From Bacteroidaceae bacterium (GTDB lineage: Bacteria; Bacteroidota; Bacteroidia; Bacteroidales; Bacteroidaceae), in NCBI GenBank assembly GCA_017962495.1, contig JAGCVH010000010.1:1-64000 (forward strand): a stretch of 64,000 nt of DNA. The letters are read 5' to 3'. The translations under genes were made by a program, and so were the position numbers. Position 1 is the first letter of the stretch. Every line of letters begins with the position of its first letter. This document shows positions 1-9,470 of this stretch, in pieces. Below the pieces are notes generated by a model. It saw only the letters and a program-made list of their open reading frames with translations, had not been told where the DNA came from and ran no database searches.

Positions 1-9
1 ATTTATTTG

Positions 10-17
10 TACCTTTG
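10..17 (+). promoter_or_regulatory. -7 promoter box of the GH43-like gene
   Basis: TACCTTTG matches the Bacteroidota -7 consensus TAnnTTTG. It lies about 24 nt before the ATG at 42, so the 5' leader would be under 20 nt. The -33 box would lie outside the window. Confidence 0.65.
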
Positions 18-41
18 TCCACAAACACTAATAATTTTGCT

Positions 42-1805
42 ATGAAACGGTGCTATTCTTTCATGCTTACGTTGTTGGTTTCTATGGCTATGATGGCTCA
101 GGAACCCATGACCAATTATCTGTTCGTCTATTTTCCTTCGAACACGGAAGAGACCATTTATTATGCCATATCGGATAATGGTTTCGACTATACACCCATG
201 AATGGCGGGAATCGTGTGCTAGCTAACGATACGATATCCATAAAGAAAGGCCTTCGCGACCCACACATCTTGCGCGCACATGATGGATGGTTCTTTATGG
301 TGTGTACGGACATGAAGTCGGTTGAAGGATGGAACTCGAACCGAGGTATTGTGCTCATGAAGTCGAAAGACCTCATCCACTGGCAACATTCAACAGTGCA
401 CTTCCCTGATAAATACAAGGGTACGACTTTTGCCAATGTCATACGAGTGTGGGCACCAGAGACCATCTACGACCCTGTTGCCGGCAAGTATATGATATAT
501 TATTCCATTTTGACCAACGATGGTGTCGTCCGTTATGACAAAGTATTCTATAACTACGCCAATGACGACTTTACCGACCTTGAAGGCGAACCTACATTGC
601 TGTTCGATCGTGGTGCTTCGACCATCGACATGGACATTGTCTTTCACGATGGGGTGTATCACGGCTTCTATAAGAATGAGAACGATGGAGGTATCAGTAA
701 GGTTACGGCAACTCAGCTGACAGCGCCTGCTGGGCAGGAGGGTAGTCAATGGAGTAAGCCTTCGGGCAAATTGCAACAAACCGATGTGGCGGTTGAGGGT
801 GCAGGAGTGTTCCAACTTATCGATGGGAAGACATGGGTGCTTATGTACGACTGTTATACAAGCGGATACTATCAGTTCTGCACCAGCACGGACTTGGAGC
901 ATTTCACCTTCAAGCAAAACACCGTTACCAGTGGAGCCTTCACTCCCAGACACGGAACCGTTATCCCTCTTACGAGAACTGAGGTATCTCGCCTTGAGGC
1001 GGTATTCGAACAAAAACATCGGCGGGAAGTGTTTAATGAAATGATGCGCGAAGTTGATTACGCAATACAGTTGGGTGTGGATGTTTCCAGTTTTAAGGAA
1101 CTTATAGACTCCAGTCACCAAATGACCATAAGTGAGATGGAACAGACCATAGCGAACCTGAAAGTGGCCGAATACGAACATGTTACCAGTTGTTATACCG
1201 ATGACCAAACCACGCTGTTGGGAACATGGACTACAAGTAATCAAACTAGTAGGAGTGGACAACATTACGACGGCTCTTCCACCTCTTCTTATTGGGAACA
1301 GCGTGATGGATGGGCTAATACATCGTGGAGTATGAGCATGAAACAGTCTGTGACTTTGCCTGCAGGCAATTATATGCTTAAGTGTGCCGGACGCAGTGCT
1401 TCCTCATCCGTCGATGCAAAAATGACCGTTGATGACGCCAGCGTTCGTTTTCCCACAAAGGGAGATGGGGGTTATGGTATTGATACAAGTGGACGAGCCA
1501 ATTTCTCTTCTTCGGGTCAGTATGCCAACGGAGGGAAAGGTCGCGGATGGGAATGGCGTTATCTGCCCTTCACCCTTGAAGAGAGTCGTGAAGTAACCAT
1601 CACCTTGTCGGCTTCCGTAGATAATGCATCGGCACAATGGGTAAGCATGACCTCACTTTCTCTCTTGCGTCTTCCTGATACAGATGATGTCCAAGCAATC
1701 TCAAACGCATTGACGCCTACTCAAACCTATGACTTGTCAGGACGCCCAATGACAAAGAAACGTGGTCTGCATGTAAGTAAAGGAAGGAAATTCCTGAAAA
1801 GATAA
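42..1805 (+). CDS. Secreted GH43-like glycosidase with C-terminal accessory domain
   Basis: A 587-aa protein predicted to cleave arabinose- or xylose-containing polysaccharide outside the cytoplasm. An N-terminal signal peptide (MKRCYSF... ending at AMMAQ) precedes a five-bladed propeller of GH43 type. Family landmarks in order are LRDPH (likely the general-base Asp), VWAPETIY, IDMDIVFHDG (likely the pKa-modulating Asp) and VEGAGVF (likely the acid Glu). From about residue 375 a Ser/Thr-rich beta domain follows that could bind carbohydrate. The C-terminus (YDLSGRP..KRGLHVSKGRKFLK) resembles the short type IX secretion tail common in Prevotella. I chose the ATG at 42 rather than an upstream in-frame TTG because that TTG lies inside the promoter box. 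The exact substrate cannot be read from the sequence. Confidence 0.8.
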   Translation: MKRCYSFMLTLLVSMAMMAQEPMTNYLFVYFPSNTEETIYYAISDNGFDYTPMNGGNRVLANDTISIKKGLRDPHILRAHDGWFFMVCTDMKSVEGWNSNRGIVLMKSKDLIHWQHSTVHFPDKYKGTTFANVIRVWAPETIYDPVAGKYMIYYSILTNDGVVRYDKVFYNYANDDFTDLEGEPTLLFDRGASTIDMDIVFHDGVYHGFYKNENDGGISKVTATQLTAPAGQEGSQWSKPSGKLQQTDVAVEGAGVFQLIDGKTWVLMYDCYTSGYYQFCTSTDLEHFTFKQNTVTSGAFTPRHGTVIPLTRTEVSRLEAVFEQKHRREVFNEMMREVDYAIQLGVDVSSFKELIDSSHQMTISEMEQTIANLKVAEYEHVTSCYTDDQTTLLGTWTTSNQTSRSGQHYDGSSTSSYWEQRDGWANTSWSMSMKQSVTLPAGNYMLKCAGRSASSSVDAKMTVDDASVRFPTKGDGGYGIDTSGRANFSSSGQYANGGKGRGWEWRYLPFTLEESREVTITLSASVDNASAQWVSMTSLSLLRLPDTDDVQAISNALTPTQTYDLSGRPMTKKRGLHVSKGRKFLKR

Positions 1806-1825
1806 TAGTTCTTGATAAAAATGAG

Positions 1826-1851
1826 AAAGAGAGGCATTAACCTCTCTTTTT
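1826..1851 (+). terminator. Intrinsic terminator after the GH43-like gene
   Basis: A perfect 9-bp stem AAAGAGAGG / CCTCTCTTT with a 6-nt loop is followed by T residues on the + strand and, with the flanking A residues, may also stop minus-strand transcription coming from the tRNA. Confidence 0.75.
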
Positions 1852-1854
1852 CTG

Positions 1855-1929
1855 TGATTCGGAAGGGGCTCGAACCCTTGACCCGCAGCTTAGAAGGCTG
1901 CTGCTCTAATCCAACTGAGCTACCGAACC
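1855..1929 (-). tRNA. tRNA-Arg (anticodon TCT)
   Basis: A 75-nt cloverleaf on the minus strand: acceptor GGTTCGG/CCGAATC (one G-T pair), D arm GCTC..GAGC, anticodon stem GCAGC/GCTGC around loop CTTCTAA, and T arm AAGGG-TTCGAGC-CCCTT. Anticodon TCT reads AGA. The 3' CCA is not encoded and would be added enzymatically. Confidence 0.97.
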
Positions 1930-1945
1930 ATCCTTAAAGCGCCTG

Positions 1946-1977
1946 CAAAGTTAGTGAAAAACGGCGAACGAAGCAAA
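1946..1977 (-). promoter_or_regulatory. Promoter of tRNA-Arg
   Basis: On the minus strand TTTG (1977-1974) and TAACTTTG (1953-1946) are separated by 20 nt, the standard Bacteroidota -33/-7 arrangement. The -7 box lies 16 nt before the tRNA 5' end. The spacer resembles that of the promoter cassettes described at 44485-44730. Confidence 0.75.
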
Positions 1978-1990
1978 TATAATATAAAAT

Positions 1991-4849
1991 TTATTCATTT
2001 GTCCTCCCACACAAGCGGCGGAAGTCACAATATTGACAATTGTCCTTCTTGTGTGCAGTAGGCAGGAAAGGAAGTTCTGGATTATAGATTTCTTCCAACA
2101 CCCGTTGCAGAACTGCTGTGTATTCGTCGGCTATATCACGAATGTCGTTGATGGGGCGTGTTCCCAAAGAGAGTTGAGGATTGTATTGGTCGGCGTCTGT
2201 AGCCGAGAGCACATAGAAGAGGCAGGGGACAACAGGAAGTTGTTGCTCTCGGCTCATGATGAGTGAGTAAAGCAGGGTTTGCATGTAATAGGCGTGGCTA
2301 TTCTTTGGATTGTCGACGAAAACGTTTTCCATAGTTGTCGGCTTGTCTTTTTCGCGTCCAGTCTTGTAATCTACAACACGCAATGCCTCTTGGCCGTTGA
2401 CGTGCATGATGTCCATCCTGTCAATGCGCCCTCCTATACTTATCTTTATGTTCTTCTCGCCAGAGGGAATAGTGAATTGTATATAGTGGCTATGCTCCAT
2501 TTCATACATCGTGAAGGGCGTGTGTTCCATATCCCAACGAAGCGTCTTCCTGACAAGTTGCAAGATGACATCTCGAATAATCATGTTCACACCTGTGAAG
2601 TGGCTTTCGACATTTCCATCATAAAGCATACTCACTTTTCTGCCCAATTCCTCTCGGCTTGAACATTGCTCGAAGGGAGTCATAAAGGCTTCACGTTCCT
2701 TTGGATGGTTGTAGCTGTCATATTCCACACCTTGGAAGTAATCGACCCAGAAGATGAGGTCGAGATAGGCATTAAGCAATGGAGTGAACAGTTGGTCGAA
2801 GTCGCTTCGGAGTACTTGCTTGCGTCCTGTCAGATGTCGAAGATGTTTATATATGATTTCGCATGTGTCGTGGAAGATTGTACCAAGGCGAGCATTGTCT
2901 ATCCCGTCCTGGGGACGGTCAGGCATACGCAGATTTGCCACTTGCTGATAGTAGAAGCGAAGCGGACAAGTGATGTACTGGTTGATGGCGGTAGGCGATA
3001 GCGAGCGCTTGGCTTGTAATATCTCCATAGTGCGCTCATCTTTCTCGATGGAAGCCAATGGAGTGGGGAAGGTTGGTGTCCCATTCTCCGAAACCATCTG
3101 CTTGATGTGTAACGGGGTCTCCACCAACAGTTGACGCAAGAATCGGCTTTGTTCTCGTTGTGACGTTCCACTACTATTAGCGTTATACACAAGTGTGATG
3201 TCTTGTGCGCGTTGAAGCAGTCGATAGAATGAATAGGCGTAGACGGCATCTTGTCGTTCTGTCGTGTCGAGACCGAAGTGTGCACGAAGGATGTAAGGAA
3301 TAAGTGAGGCGTCGTTGGAGCGTCGTGGAATGATTCCTTCGCCTACGGAAAGCATGATGAGGTGTGTGAAGTCGAGGTTACGAGCCTCAAGAAGTCCCAT
3401 GATTTGTACACCTTCGTCCATCTCTCCGTGGAAGGGAATGCTGGCAGAGGACATCGATTGCCGGATGAGTCGTCTCAATGTCTCTGGTTGCACGTTCAGG
3501 GTACCATCCGTCACGAGCCAACGGAATTGGTTGAGGATTCGATAAAGTTGGAATGCTGCCTCGATGTAGAGCGGTTCTTCCAGTGTAGCGGCAAGTGCCT
3601 CAATGGCTTGTATGAGCCAATCGATGAGAGGAAGATTCTCATCGTAATGTTGCAAGGGTAGCAACGCTTGTGGGAAGTGGGCAAAGAAAGGATTCTTCTG
3701 CAATCGTTCCAAAGGCGTGGGGCGGAAGCGTTTCAGTCCTTGGTCGTATCCGTCAACTTGCAAGTCGATGAGTGCGGAGAAATAGCCTTGAATGGCTGTG
3801 TCGTTCAGAGGAAATCCCATCGTGACATTATTCTCTATCCCTTCAGGAATGGCGTGCAAGACCGCTCTCGTCATCGTCTCGTCACATAGGATGATGGCTG
3901 TGTTAAAGTCTAATTGCTCCTTACGCTTCTCTAACCATTGTGGCAGGAATCGTGTCTGTGCGTTATCGGAGTTAGTGGAAAGGAATGTGATTTCCTTATC
4001 TTTGTCGAGCAAGTTATCGAAAATGTCGTCACTAAGTGCCTGCGGAAACTCTTTCAAGTTTTGTCGGATGAAGTATCCTGCCTCATGACAGCTCTCTTGT
4101 GAAGCGTAGAACTTGTCGTAATCCCAATAGTAAAGCGCTTTGTCTGCATCGCGAAGGGCTGAGAACAGAGCCTTCTCCACTTCGTCGAGTACGTTGAAGC
4201 CTACGAAGCAGTAAACGTCATCTTTAAATTCTATTTCTTTATTATTAATCCTCTCCGCCACCTCACGATAAAGTCCGCCGTTATACATCAGGCCTTCCTT
4301 TCGCAATTCATCTTTAAGACGGCTATACATTTGTGGCATAATCTTCCACATAGCCATGAATCGACGTTTAATTTCGGTTTGGCGTTCGGGCTCGAAGTTT
4401 GAGAAGAAGTGCTTGAGAGCCTCTATTTGTTCCTTCGTCAGGTATCGTAGGTCGTCAAGTTCTGCAAGATCGGCCACATTGGTGAATAGTTGTTCGGCAG
4501 ACACCATGTGCTTGTCGATGTCATTGAAGTCGTTTATCAGTATTTCGCCCCAACCGTAGAACTTATCCAGTGAATCGGGCTCTGGTGTGAGTTCGGCGTA
4601 TATCTTGTAGAGGCGACATACATTGATAATGTTGTCGCTTGGTGTCAGGTTGGAGAACTGCTGAAAGAGTTCGCTGATGGTTGTGAAACGTGGAGCCCAC
4701 ACTGGTCCCTGTGCGATGTGCGACAGGAACGAGTTCATGTACAACTGTGCGCGCTTACCAGGAAAGACGATAGTGACGTTCGACAGGTTGTAGCCGTATC
4801 GTGTAATCAAGTCTTTGGCGACGTAATATAAAAATGGTTTTGTTCTCAT
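1991..4849 (-). CDS. addB: AddB-type PD-(D/E)XK nuclease / inactive helicase subunit
   Basis: A 952-aa partner subunit of an AddAB (RexAB)-type helicase-nuclease that processes double-strand breaks for recombination. The N-terminus has a degenerate Walker-like stretch (IVFPGKRAQ), as expected for the non-motor helicase-like half. The C-terminal third carries the RecB-type nuclease: GGRIDRMD, then VVDYKTGRE. A cysteine in ITCPLRFYY and three in CQYCDFRRLC match the four iron-sulfur ligands of AddB nucleases. Its ATG overlaps the addA stop by 4 nt (ATGA), which indicates translational coupling. It is transcribed after addA. The family is divergent in Bacteroidota, so annotation pipelines often call it only 'PD-(D/E)XK nuclease family protein'. 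Confidence 0.85.
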   Translation of the reverse strand: MRTKPFLYYVAKDLITRYGYNLSNVTIVFPGKRAQLYMNSFLSHIAQGPVWAPRFTTISELFQQFSNLTPSDNIINVCRLYKIYAELTPEPDSLDKFYGWGEILINDFNDIDKHMVSAEQLFTNVADLAELDDLRYLTKEQIEALKHFFSNFEPERQTEIKRRFMAMWKIMPQMYSRLKDELRKEGLMYNGGLYREVAERINNKEIEFKDDVYCFVGFNVLDEVEKALFSALRDADKALYYWDYDKFYASQESCHEAGYFIRQNLKEFPQALSDDIFDNLLDKDKEITFLSTNSDNAQTRFLPQWLEKRKEQLDFNTAIILCDETMTRAVLHAIPEGIENNVTMGFPLNDTAIQGYFSALIDLQVDGYDQGLKRFRPTPLERLQKNPFFAHFPQALLPLQHYDENLPLIDWLIQAIEALAATLEEPLYIEAAFQLYRILNQFRWLVTDGTLNVQPETLRRLIRQSMSSASIPFHGEMDEGVQIMGLLEARNLDFTHLIMLSVGEGIIPRRSNDASLIPYILRAHFGLDTTERQDAVYAYSFYRLLQRAQDITLVYNANSSGTSQREQSRFLRQLLVETPLHIKQMVSENGTPTFPTPLASIEKDERTMEILQAKRSLSPTAINQYITCPLRFYYQQVANLRMPDRPQDGIDNARLGTIFHDTCEIIYKHLRHLTGRKQVLRSDFDQLFTPLLNAYLDLIFWVDYFQGVEYDSYNHPKEREAFMTPFEQCSSREELGRKVSMLYDGNVESHFTGVNMIIRDVILQLVRKTLRWDMEHTPFTMYEMEHSHYIQFTIPSGEKNIKISIGGRIDRMDIMHVNGQEALRVVDYKTGREKDKPTTMENVFVDNPKNSHAYYMQTLLYSLIMSREQQLPVVPCLFYVLSATDADQYNPQLSLGTRPINDIRDIADEYTAVLQRVLEEIYNPELPFLPTAHKKDNCQYCDFRRLCGRTNE

Positions 4850-7800
4850 GCTTTCACCCTCACAACTTTGTTTTTATAGACATACCACAACCAGCCTTCG
4901 ACAATCCTATTAGGGTGCATTGTTTGAAGGATGTTCATGTATTCCTCAACTTGCGTTATGTAATCTTCGTTCTCTTTTCCAAACTTAAAGTCCACAACGA
5001 TGATGCGTTGGTCATCCATCATCACACGGTCGGGTCTTTTTTTCTTGATTTTTCCTGTTTCCTCGTCTGGCACCAATATGCTTCGTTCGTTGAAGAGGCG
5101 ATAGCGACCCGAGAACCAATCTTGTACCCTTTCGTGTCTGAGTCCGTTGCTGGCGAGTTTGCGTACGTGCTGAAGTTGTTGTTCTGACTTCAGCAATCCT
5201 TGTCTTGCAAACTGACTTGTGATGTAGTCGATGTCGTCGGCTGTCTCTATCTTGCTGAAGATGTAGTGCAGAAGCTTTCCTTGTTCGATGTAGTCGAGTT
5301 GCTGAGTGTCAATTTCCTCTCCGTCAACCCGAGTTTGTTTACGCACGAATGCTTCCGCTTCATTGCTTTGCCGGAAGGAAAGATTCCCATCGTAGGAGTG
5401 CATCCCAATTCTCAATGCCTCTTCCTTCCCAATCTCGTCAGTCTTGTCTCCAATGTTGACGGAGGGTTTGCCTTCTTCGTAGCTTTCTTTTTGGAGAACT
5501 GCATATATGAGGTCGGCGATGGTGAGGCCGTCTTTTCCCTTCGTCAGTTCCTCTTTACTTAGTCCCCACACGAAGAGGTTTGCCTTCGGACGTGTAAAGG
5601 CCACGTAGAGTGCATTCAGTTCGTCGGCTCGCAGGTTGGCGTGTTCGTGGAAGTAATCTACGTCAAAGGCTGAATCCTTGACTTTCGAACTAAACTTGAT
5701 GGGCAATGTACCTATGTTGCAGAGGGGAGGTTCTGTGGCCTTGCACCAAACGGGATCTTTGCGGAAGTGGTCTTTCTCAATCGTCCATTCAGCAAAGGGC
5801 ATCAGCACGGTGTGGAAGGCCAGTCCTTTTGCCATGTGTATGGTGTAGATGCGTATGCCGTCGGCTTCGCTTTTGGGGATAGCCACAGTTTGCATCTGAT
5901 CGTTCCAGTGTTGCAGGAAGGTAGGGATGTCTGAAGGGTTGTCGCGTAGGTATGTGGCGAGTTCGTCGAAGAAGGTGAAGATGTAAGCGTCTTGTCCTTC
6001 TATCTCGTTGATGGAGAGTATGCGATAGAGCGCTTCGCAAAGTTCGTATAAGGGTAATTCCCGCAAACTATTGAGTTGCTCGAGGAATGTTGCTGGCAGT
6101 ATGTTGAGATAGTCGGCTTGACAATAGTCGCTTTCCGTTGTCCTCTGTTTCATCACGTCGCTGAGGTAGTGCTTCATCAGATAGCGCATAGCAACGGGGT
6201 CGCGTTCGATGTCGTCGACTAGCTGCAGGGCGCAGACAATCATGTTCACGGCCACAGATGCATTTAGCAGGAAAGCCTCGCCACTCACTAGTTGCACGCC
6301 TTTCATGTGTTCGGCAAAATAGTTGATCAGGGGCTCGATGTAAATGCGTTTGCGAAGTAAGATGGTCATTTCGCTGTATGGCAGTCCCTGCGTGTGCAAG
6401 TTGGTCACTTGCTGACAAAGGTCGGCCAGCATCTCCTCTTCCCACGCGTCCGTGACTTCCTTATCCTTGGAATGTTTCAGGCAGATGCGTACATAACCTT
6501 CATTGGCATGCTTCATAACGTGCTGCTTTACTACGTCTTTGTTGTAGAAGTCGATGAGGTGTATATCGTCGTCGTTGGAGAGGGTGTCGAGTTGCTCTGC
6601 CGCCATAGGGAAGAAATTGTTATTGAAGTCGACGATGTTTCCCATACTACGCCAGTTGTCGTTAAGGGGGTGGGGTATGAGCTTTATGCCGTTGTGTCCT
6701 TGTTGTTCCAAGTCGGCCAGTATGCGCCAATCGCCGTTCCTCCATCGGTAGATGCTTTGTTTGATGTCGCCCACCACCATGCTCAGCCCGCCTGAAGCGA
6801 GGTTGTCGAGCAAGAGCACACGGAAGTTTTCCCATTGCAGTCGGCTGGTGTCTTGGAACTCGTCGATCATGATGTTTTGATAGCGAGTGCCTATGCGTTC
6901 AAAGATGAATGAGGAGTCGTTGCCGTCGATCATTCGTTTCAGCATGATGGGTGTTCGTGCCAGCATGAAGCGGTTTCGTTCGTTCGACAGTCGGCTTACC
7001 TCCTTGTCGATGGTCTCCAACAGTCCCATAGGTGCCAGGTTTTCCAAAGCCAGATCAATGCCGTTGGCAAGTCTTTTTACCTTTATATGCTGTTCTCTCA
7101 GTTTGGCAAGTTGTTGAGAAAGTTCTTGGATTACGGGCAGCATAGAGGCATCCTTGCGCAGTTTGCCGTTCAGCATACTAAGGGGGCTTGTTGTCATTTT
7201 CTCAAGCGTAGCGTTGAAATTAACCTCCCATTTGCCTGCTTTCAGATTCTCAACATAACCCCTTACAAATCTTCCATTACTAATGAGCTCTTCGTATTCC
7301 AAGCCCGTGTTCTTTACCTTCTGTTCTATCAGTTCCAGGCTTTGGTTCAGGGGTTTCAGTATTTCCTCTCTTGCCTCGTCGAGCTCTTTCTTGTATTGTG
7401 TGATGTTTTCGATGGTGAAGGGCTTGTTTGTGGCTTCGAGCGAGCGTTTCAGATACTTCTCATGGAAGAGCATTTTCGCCACTCGTTTCAGTTCGCGCCG
7501 CACGTCCCACGAGTATCCTTCATCGAGTTTTTGTTCGATGTATTGTTTCAGGTAAGGCAACACGTCCTTGTCGTCGCGGTTCAGATTTTCAATAAGGGTC
7601 TCAACGGCTATGTCCACCACCTCTTTGTCGTTCAAGTCCACTTGCAAACGCGCGTTTAATCCCAATTCATGGGCCATGTTCCGTAACACGGTTTGGAAGA
7701 AGGCATCGATGGTGGAGATGCTGAAACGGCTGTAGTCGTGCAGGATAGCACTCAGGGCCTTGTGACACCGTTCGCGCACGTCCTCGTCGGGCAGGGTAGT

Positions 7801-8052
7801 ACCGTAGTCCTCCTTCAGCGTGTCTTTCAGGGCTTCGAAGTCTTTAGGCTTCCGTCCTTGCCAGAAGTTGAAGAGGAACTCCAGTATGCGGTTTTTCATT
7901 TCCGCAGTCGCGTCGTTGGTGAAAGTCACTGCTAATGTACGCTTGAACTCATGCTCGCCCTTAACGACTAAAAGGGCGATGTATTGCAGTGCCAGGTTGA
8001 ATGTCTTTCCACTGCCTGCCGATGCTTTAAAAAGAAGAAAACGTGAATCCAT
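4846..8052 (-). CDS. addA: AddA-type UvrD/RecB helicase-nuclease
   Basis: A 1068-aa ATP-dependent helicase-nuclease, the motor subunit paired with addB for DNA end resection. Superfamily 1 motifs are clear: Walker A ASAGSGKT at residues 10-17, the TFTNDA motif, Walker B MIDEFQDTS, GDIKQSIYRWR, and YVAFTRPKANL near motif VI. The C-terminus has the nuclease signature PDRVMMD...VVDFKFGKE. I chose the ATG at 8052, giving MDSRFLLFKAS, because Walker A starts about 10 residues in, as in relatives. The upstream in-frame extension crosses the promoter and the panB promoter and looks non-coding. It forms a two-gene operon with addB. Confidence 0.93.
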   Translation of the reverse strand: MDSRFLLFKASAGSGKTFNLALQYIALLVVKGEHEFKRTLAVTFTNDATAEMKNRILEFLFNFWQGRKPKDFEALKDTLKEDYGTTLPDEDVRERCHKALSAILHDYSRFSISTIDAFFQTVLRNMAHELGLNARLQVDLNDKEVVDIAVETLIENLNRDDKDVLPYLKQYIEQKLDEGYSWDVRRELKRVAKMLFHEKYLKRSLEATNKPFTIENITQYKKELDEAREEILKPLNQSLELIEQKVKNTGLEYEELISNGRFVRGYVENLKAGKWEVNFNATLEKMTTSPLSMLNGKLRKDASMLPVIQELSQQLAKLREQHIKVKRLANGIDLALENLAPMGLLETIDKEVSRLSNERNRFMLARTPIMLKRMIDGNDSSFIFERIGTRYQNIMIDEFQDTSRLQWENFRVLLLDNLASGGLSMVVGDIKQSIYRWRNGDWRILADLEQQGHNGIKLIPHPLNDNWRSMGNIVDFNNNFFPMAAEQLDTLSNDDDIHLIDFYNKDVVKQHVMKHANEGYVRICLKHSKDKEVTDAWEEEMLADLCQQVTNLHTQGLPYSEMTILLRKRIYIEPLINYFAEHMKGVQLVSGEAFLLNASVAVNMIVCALQLVDDIERDPVAMRYLMKHYLSDVMKQRTTESDYCQADYLNILPATFLEQLNSLRELPLYELCEALYRILSINEIEGQDAYIFTFFDELATYLRDNPSDIPTFLQHWNDQMQTVAIPKSEADGIRIYTIHMAKGLAFHTVLMPFAEWTIEKDHFRKDPVWCKATEPPLCNIGTLPIKFSSKVKDSAFDVDYFHEHANLRADELNALYVAFTRPKANLFVWGLSKEELTKGKDGLTIADLIYAVLQKESYEEGKPSVNIGDKTDEIGKEEALRIGMHSYDGNLSFRQSNEAEAFVRKQTRVDGEEIDTQQLDYIEQGKLLHYIFSKIETADDIDYITSQFARQGLLKSEQQLQHVRKLASNGLRHERVQDWFSGRYRLFNERSILVPDEETGKIKKKRPDRVMMDDQRIIVVDFKFGKENEDYITQVEEYMNILQTMHPNRIVEGWLWYVYKNKVVRVKA

Positions 8053-8057
8053 ATGCA

Positions 8058-8089
8058 CAAAGATACGAAATAGTGAGCGATTTCCCAAA
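8058..8089 (-). promoter_or_regulatory. Promoter of addA-addB (partial hairpin-promoter cassette)
   Basis: Minus strand TTTG (8089-8086), 20-nt spacer, TATCTTTG (8065-8058). The spacer contains GCTCA exactly 8 nt before the -7 box, the RCTCR-N8 pattern shared with other promoters here. The -7 box ends 5 nt before the ATG, so the mRNA is probably leaderless or nearly so. Confidence 0.75.
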
Positions 8090-8117
8090 TATATTTTTAT
8101 TATTCTTAATTTATTTG

Positions 8118-8125
8118 TACCTTTG
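8118..8125 (+). promoter_or_regulatory. -7 box of panB promoter
   Basis: TACCTTTG, 66 nt before the panB ATG. No good -33 TTTG is seen at the usual distance, only a T-rich stretch. It is back-to-back with the addA promoter. Confidence 0.6.
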
Positions 8126-8191
8126 CACTCGATTAACGAAAAAGAGATAAAAACTCTCAACTCTAAACTTTCAACTTTCAACTGAATTACG

Positions 8192-9010
8192 ATGCCTGGA
8201 TATTTAGTAGAAGACACACGCAAGGTGACCACCAGTCGCCTGATGGAGATGAAACAGCAAGGCAAGAAGATAGCCATGCTCACGGCTTATGACTACACTA
8301 TGGCTCAGATTGTGGACGGTGCAGGAGTCGATGTCATACTCATTGGTGACTCGGCCAGCAACGTGATGGCAGGAAACTGGACTACCTTGCCCATTACCAT
8401 CGATCAGATGATTTATCACGCTAAGAGTGTCGTGCGCGGTGTGAAGCGTGCTCTTGTCGTTTGCGACATGCCATTTGGAACTTATCAGGTGAACAAGACC
8501 GAAGGCGTGGAGAATGCTGTGCGCATCATGAAAGAGGCCCATTGTGACGCCCTGAAGCTTGAAGGCGGAGAGGAGATCATAGAGACCGTTCGTGCCATCC
8601 TTGCTGCAGGAATCCCCGTCTGTGGGCATTTGGGACTTACTCCCCAGAGCATTAATAAATTTGGAACGTACGCAGTGCGCGCACGCGAGGAAGCCGAAGC
8701 CGAGAAACTGGTTCGCGATGCTCATTTGCTCTCCGAAGCAGGTTGCTTTGCCATCGTGCTTGAGAAGATACCTGCCGAACTTACTGCACGCGTATGCAGC
8801 GAGGTGAAGACTCCTATCATCGGCATTGGTGGTGGACCTGCCGACGGTCAGGTGCTCGTGCTTCACGATATGCTGGGTATGAACAAGAACTTTTCCCCAA
8901 AGTTCCTGCGTCGCTATGCCGACCTGCACACAGTGATGACTGACGCCATCGGGCAGTATGTCACAGACGTCAAGTCGGGCGATTTCCCCAATGCCGAGGA
9001 ACAATATTAA
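8192..9010 (+). CDS. panB: 3-methyl-2-oxobutanoate hydroxymethyltransferase
   Basis: A 272-aa cytoplasmic enzyme that adds a hydroxymethyl group from methylene-tetrahydrofolate to 2-oxoisovalerate, giving ketopantoate, the first step of pantothenate and coenzyme A synthesis. Family hallmarks are [14 protein letters not shown] at the start of the TIM barrel, [11 protein letters not shown] (metal-binding Asp), [17 protein letters not shown], and GHLGLTPQS. Length matches the usual 260-280 aa. It stands alone: panC and panD are not adjacent. It is followed by an intergenic palindrome array rather than a gene. Confidence 0.96.
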   Translation: MPGYLVEDTRKVTTSRLMEMKQQGKKIAMLTAYDYTMAQIVDGAGVDVILIGDSASNVMAGNWTTLPITIDQMIYHAKSVVRGVKRALVVCDMPFGTYQVNKTEGVENAVRIMKEAHCDALKLEGGEEIIETVRAILAAGIPVCGHLGLTPQSINKFGTYAVRAREEAEAEKLVRDAHLLSEAGCFAIVLEKIPAELTARVCSEVKTPIIGIGGGPADGQVLVLHDMLGMNKNFSPKFLRRYADLHTVMTDAIGQYVTDVKSGDFPNAEEQY

Positions 9011-9082
9011 GCACAGTTGATTGGGCGTTTGATGTCGGGCGTTTAAAGTTACGGCCAGACCCAATAACCAACACTCTCTTAC

Positions 9083-9225
9083 AAGCCTTAGGCCTTATGC
9101 ATTTAAGCCTAAGGCTTTTTCTTTTGAACCTAAGTTCAATCATAATCGAACCTATGTTCATTCGACCTCGAACCTAAGTTTAATCAACCTCGAACCTAAG
9201 GCCTTATTTCTTCGAGCCTAAGCCT
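9083..9225. repeat. 22-bp phased palindrome array A (7 units)
   Basis: The 460-bp gap after panB holds seven 12-bp near-palindromes starting at 9083, 9105, 9126, 9148, 9170, 9192 and 9214 (spacing 22, 21, 22, 22, 22, 22). Units include AAGCCTAAGGCT, GAACCTAAGTTC, GAACCTATGTTC and GAACCTAAGGCC. The rest of the gap carries the promoter of the next gene, with no other feature seen. Confidence 0.85.
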
Positions 9226-9391
9226 TCATCGCTTTATGTATTTCATCACAAGGATAGAACAAGTCACTGTTCACCTTTTAGAAGTCATTTTTATCCCCGT
9301 GGACATTTTTTGAAGTGTAGGGATGTGTGACAAAAACGTATAAAAATGGCGATTTTCCTTGTAATTCGTAGCATTTTTAGAATATAATTGC

Positions 9392-9399
9392 TAACTTTG
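9392..9399 (+). promoter_or_regulatory. -7 box upstream of the MABP-like gene
   Basis: TAACTTTG, 72 nt before the ATG at 9471. No clear TTTG -33 box. Confidence 0.55.
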
Positions 9400-9470
9400 T
9401 AATCGAATTCCAACGCGGGTTCAGATTATTTAATAAGGTAAAAAGAGAATCAACATTAAACATAATTAAT

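Noticed and set aside
390-1265. Long minus-strand frame inside the GH43-like gene
   Set aside because: Antisense to a well-supported GH43 domain.
8126-8191. Riboswitch or attenuator before panB
   Set aside because: The short leader shows no clear paired elements.
8053-8283. N-terminal extension of addA
   Set aside because: It would cover both divergent promoters and put Walker A nearly 90 residues in.
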